This document shows positions 13,639 to 14,360 of a stretch of 14,360 nt of DNA, piece after piece. Source of the DNA: Avoscillospira sp045589035 (GTDB lineage Bacteria > Bacillota > Clostridia > Oscillospirales > Oscillospiraceae). The stretch lies in NCBI GenBank assembly GCA_045589035.1, contig JAZNFJ010000067.1, forward strand, positions 1-14,360, given 5' to 3'. The position numbers were made by a program, and so were the translations under genes. The first letter of the stretch is position 1. Each line of letters starts with the position of its first letter. Under the pieces are notes generated by a model. That model was not told where the DNA came from, ran no database searches, and saw only the letters and a list, made by a program, of their open reading frames with translations.

Positions 13639-14360
13639 TAGAATTTCATGCAATCGGTGTGATTTTTCGATATTTCAACGGAAATCTCCGGGAACTGCGC
13701 CTGCAGTTTGGCTGCCAGAGGTGCCATGCAAGGGTTTTCCGTGTGAAAATGACCGGCATCGATGATGTTCAGTCCCAGATCATAGGCATTCCGGAACTGA
13801 TTGTACTTCACATCTGCTGTGACTAAGGTATCACAGCCGGCTGCCAGTGCTGCGCCGTATTCATCACCACAGGACCCGCCGCCTACTGCCACAACACGGA
13901 CAGGTTTGCCGCCATCCACATACCGCAGGACAGGAGTACCCAGTTCTTCCTTCACATGGGCAAGGAAGTTTTTCAGAGGAATCCGGGGAAGTACACCTTT
14001 GCGAAGCAGGCCGTAAGGTCTGCCCTGTGCATCCTGGCCAAGAGGAGCGATGACTTCCACATTCTGCAAGCCAAGGGTCTGTGCCAGCACATCGTTGACA
14101 CCGCCGGGGGCGCAGTCATAATTGGTATGGGCATTGACAGCCGCAATACCATTCTGTATCAAGAATAAAATACATCTGCCCACGGGATCATCGGTAGTAA
14201 TGGATTTGGGTGCGCGGAAAATCAAAGGATGATGGGTCAGAATCATATCTGCACCAATTTCCTTCGCTTCCTCACATACATCCATAAAGGGGTCGAGAGC
14301 AACCAGAACCTTATGGACTTCCTGTTCCCTGCTGCCGCACAGCAGTCCCACATTGTCCCA
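13635..14360 (-). CDS. Nif3/YqfO-family dinuclear metal-centre protein (5' end outside the window)
   Basis: The reading frame is open to the window edge; the first visible residues are WDNVGLL, the conserved N-terminal box of the family, so roughly 20-30 residues lie beyond the window and the in-frame GTG at 14351 is not the true start. 242 codons are visible. Metal-binding motifs are present: the THHPLIF His pair, His and Asp in NAHTNYD, and the C-terminal GHFHTE with His and Glu. Length suggests the compact E. coli YbgI-like form without the extra PII-like insertion. Family members form hexameric toroids with two metals per subunit; the biochemical role is not settled, though GTP cyclohydrolase-like names are often attached. 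The final TGA is shared with the -35 box of the next gene. In clostridia this gene often follows a tRNA methyltransferase (TrmK), which would be off-window here. Confidence 0.93.
   Translation of the reverse strand, partial: WDNVGLLCGSREQEVHKVLVALDPFMDVCEEAKEIGADMILTHHPLIFRAPKSITTDDPVGRCILFLIQNGIAAVNAHTNYDCAPGGVNDVLAQTLGLQNVEVIAPLGQDAQGRPYGLLRKGVLPRIPLKNFLAHVKEELGTPVLRYVDGGKPVRVVAVGGGSCGDEYGAALAAGCDTLVTADVKYNQFRNAYDLGLNIIDAGHFHTENPCMAPLAAKLQAQFPEISVEISKNHTDCMKFY

Noticed and set aside
14349..14351. In-frame GTG as the start of the Nif3-family protein
   Set aside because: The codons before it, up to the window edge, encode WDN, completing the conserved WDNVGLL box, so the gene begins outside the window.

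Overview
The window looks like chromosomal DNA from a Gram-positive gut-type clostridium, probably Oscillospirales (Ruminococcaceae/Oscillospiraceae). The clues are roughly balanced base composition, AGGAGG-type ribosome binding sites, LPXTG surface proteins with a C-x4-H-x-H-x3-C-Y motif common in surface proteins of that group, and a TAXI-type TRAP transporter. This placement is by recognition only; no search was run. Every supported gene is on the minus strand, so transcription runs from high to low coordinates. No tRNA, rRNA, CRISPR array or transposase was seen.

Region 1 (14360-12839), housekeeping: the 5'-truncated end of a Nif3/YqfO-family gene, then a YebC-family gene with its own near-consensus promoter and a strong UUCG-loop terminator.

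Region 2 (12838-4301), a complete sortase-assembled pilus operon. An AT-rich leader with an extended -10 promoter and two palindromes precedes six tightly spaced genes: (i) a signal-peptidase-I-like protein in which both the serine and lysine positions are substituted, so probably a non-proteolytic SipA-type pilus assembly factor; (ii) a ~1195-aa LPLTG tip adhesin with two N-terminal Cys/His repeats and three C-terminal isopeptide-type domains; (iii) an LPATG major pilin with pilin lysine and E-box; (iv) a class C pilus sortase; (v) an LPQTG, Cna_B, proline-rich basal pilin; (vi) a minimal second sortase whose start overlaps the basal pilin gene by 28 bp. A very GC-rich hairpin follows the major pilin and may help set pilin excess. 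The operon closes with a wobble-containing intrinsic terminator at 4301-4335.

Region 3 (4300-1), uptake and catabolism: a promoter preceded by a dense cluster of TGCA sites drives a TAXI-family lipoprotein receptor and a fused TRAP permease, separated by a hairpin and a short palindromic repeat-like element. A terminator follows, then a short metal-dependent amidohydrolase. The transporter and hydrolase may act on the same amide or cyclic compound, but the substrate cannot be read from the sequence.

The most interesting points are the active-site-less signal peptidase homologue heading the pilus operon, the Cys/His repeats at the mature N-terminus of the tip protein, and the overlapping reading frames at the end of the operon, where a basic sortase N-terminus and an acidic pilin tail share the same bases.
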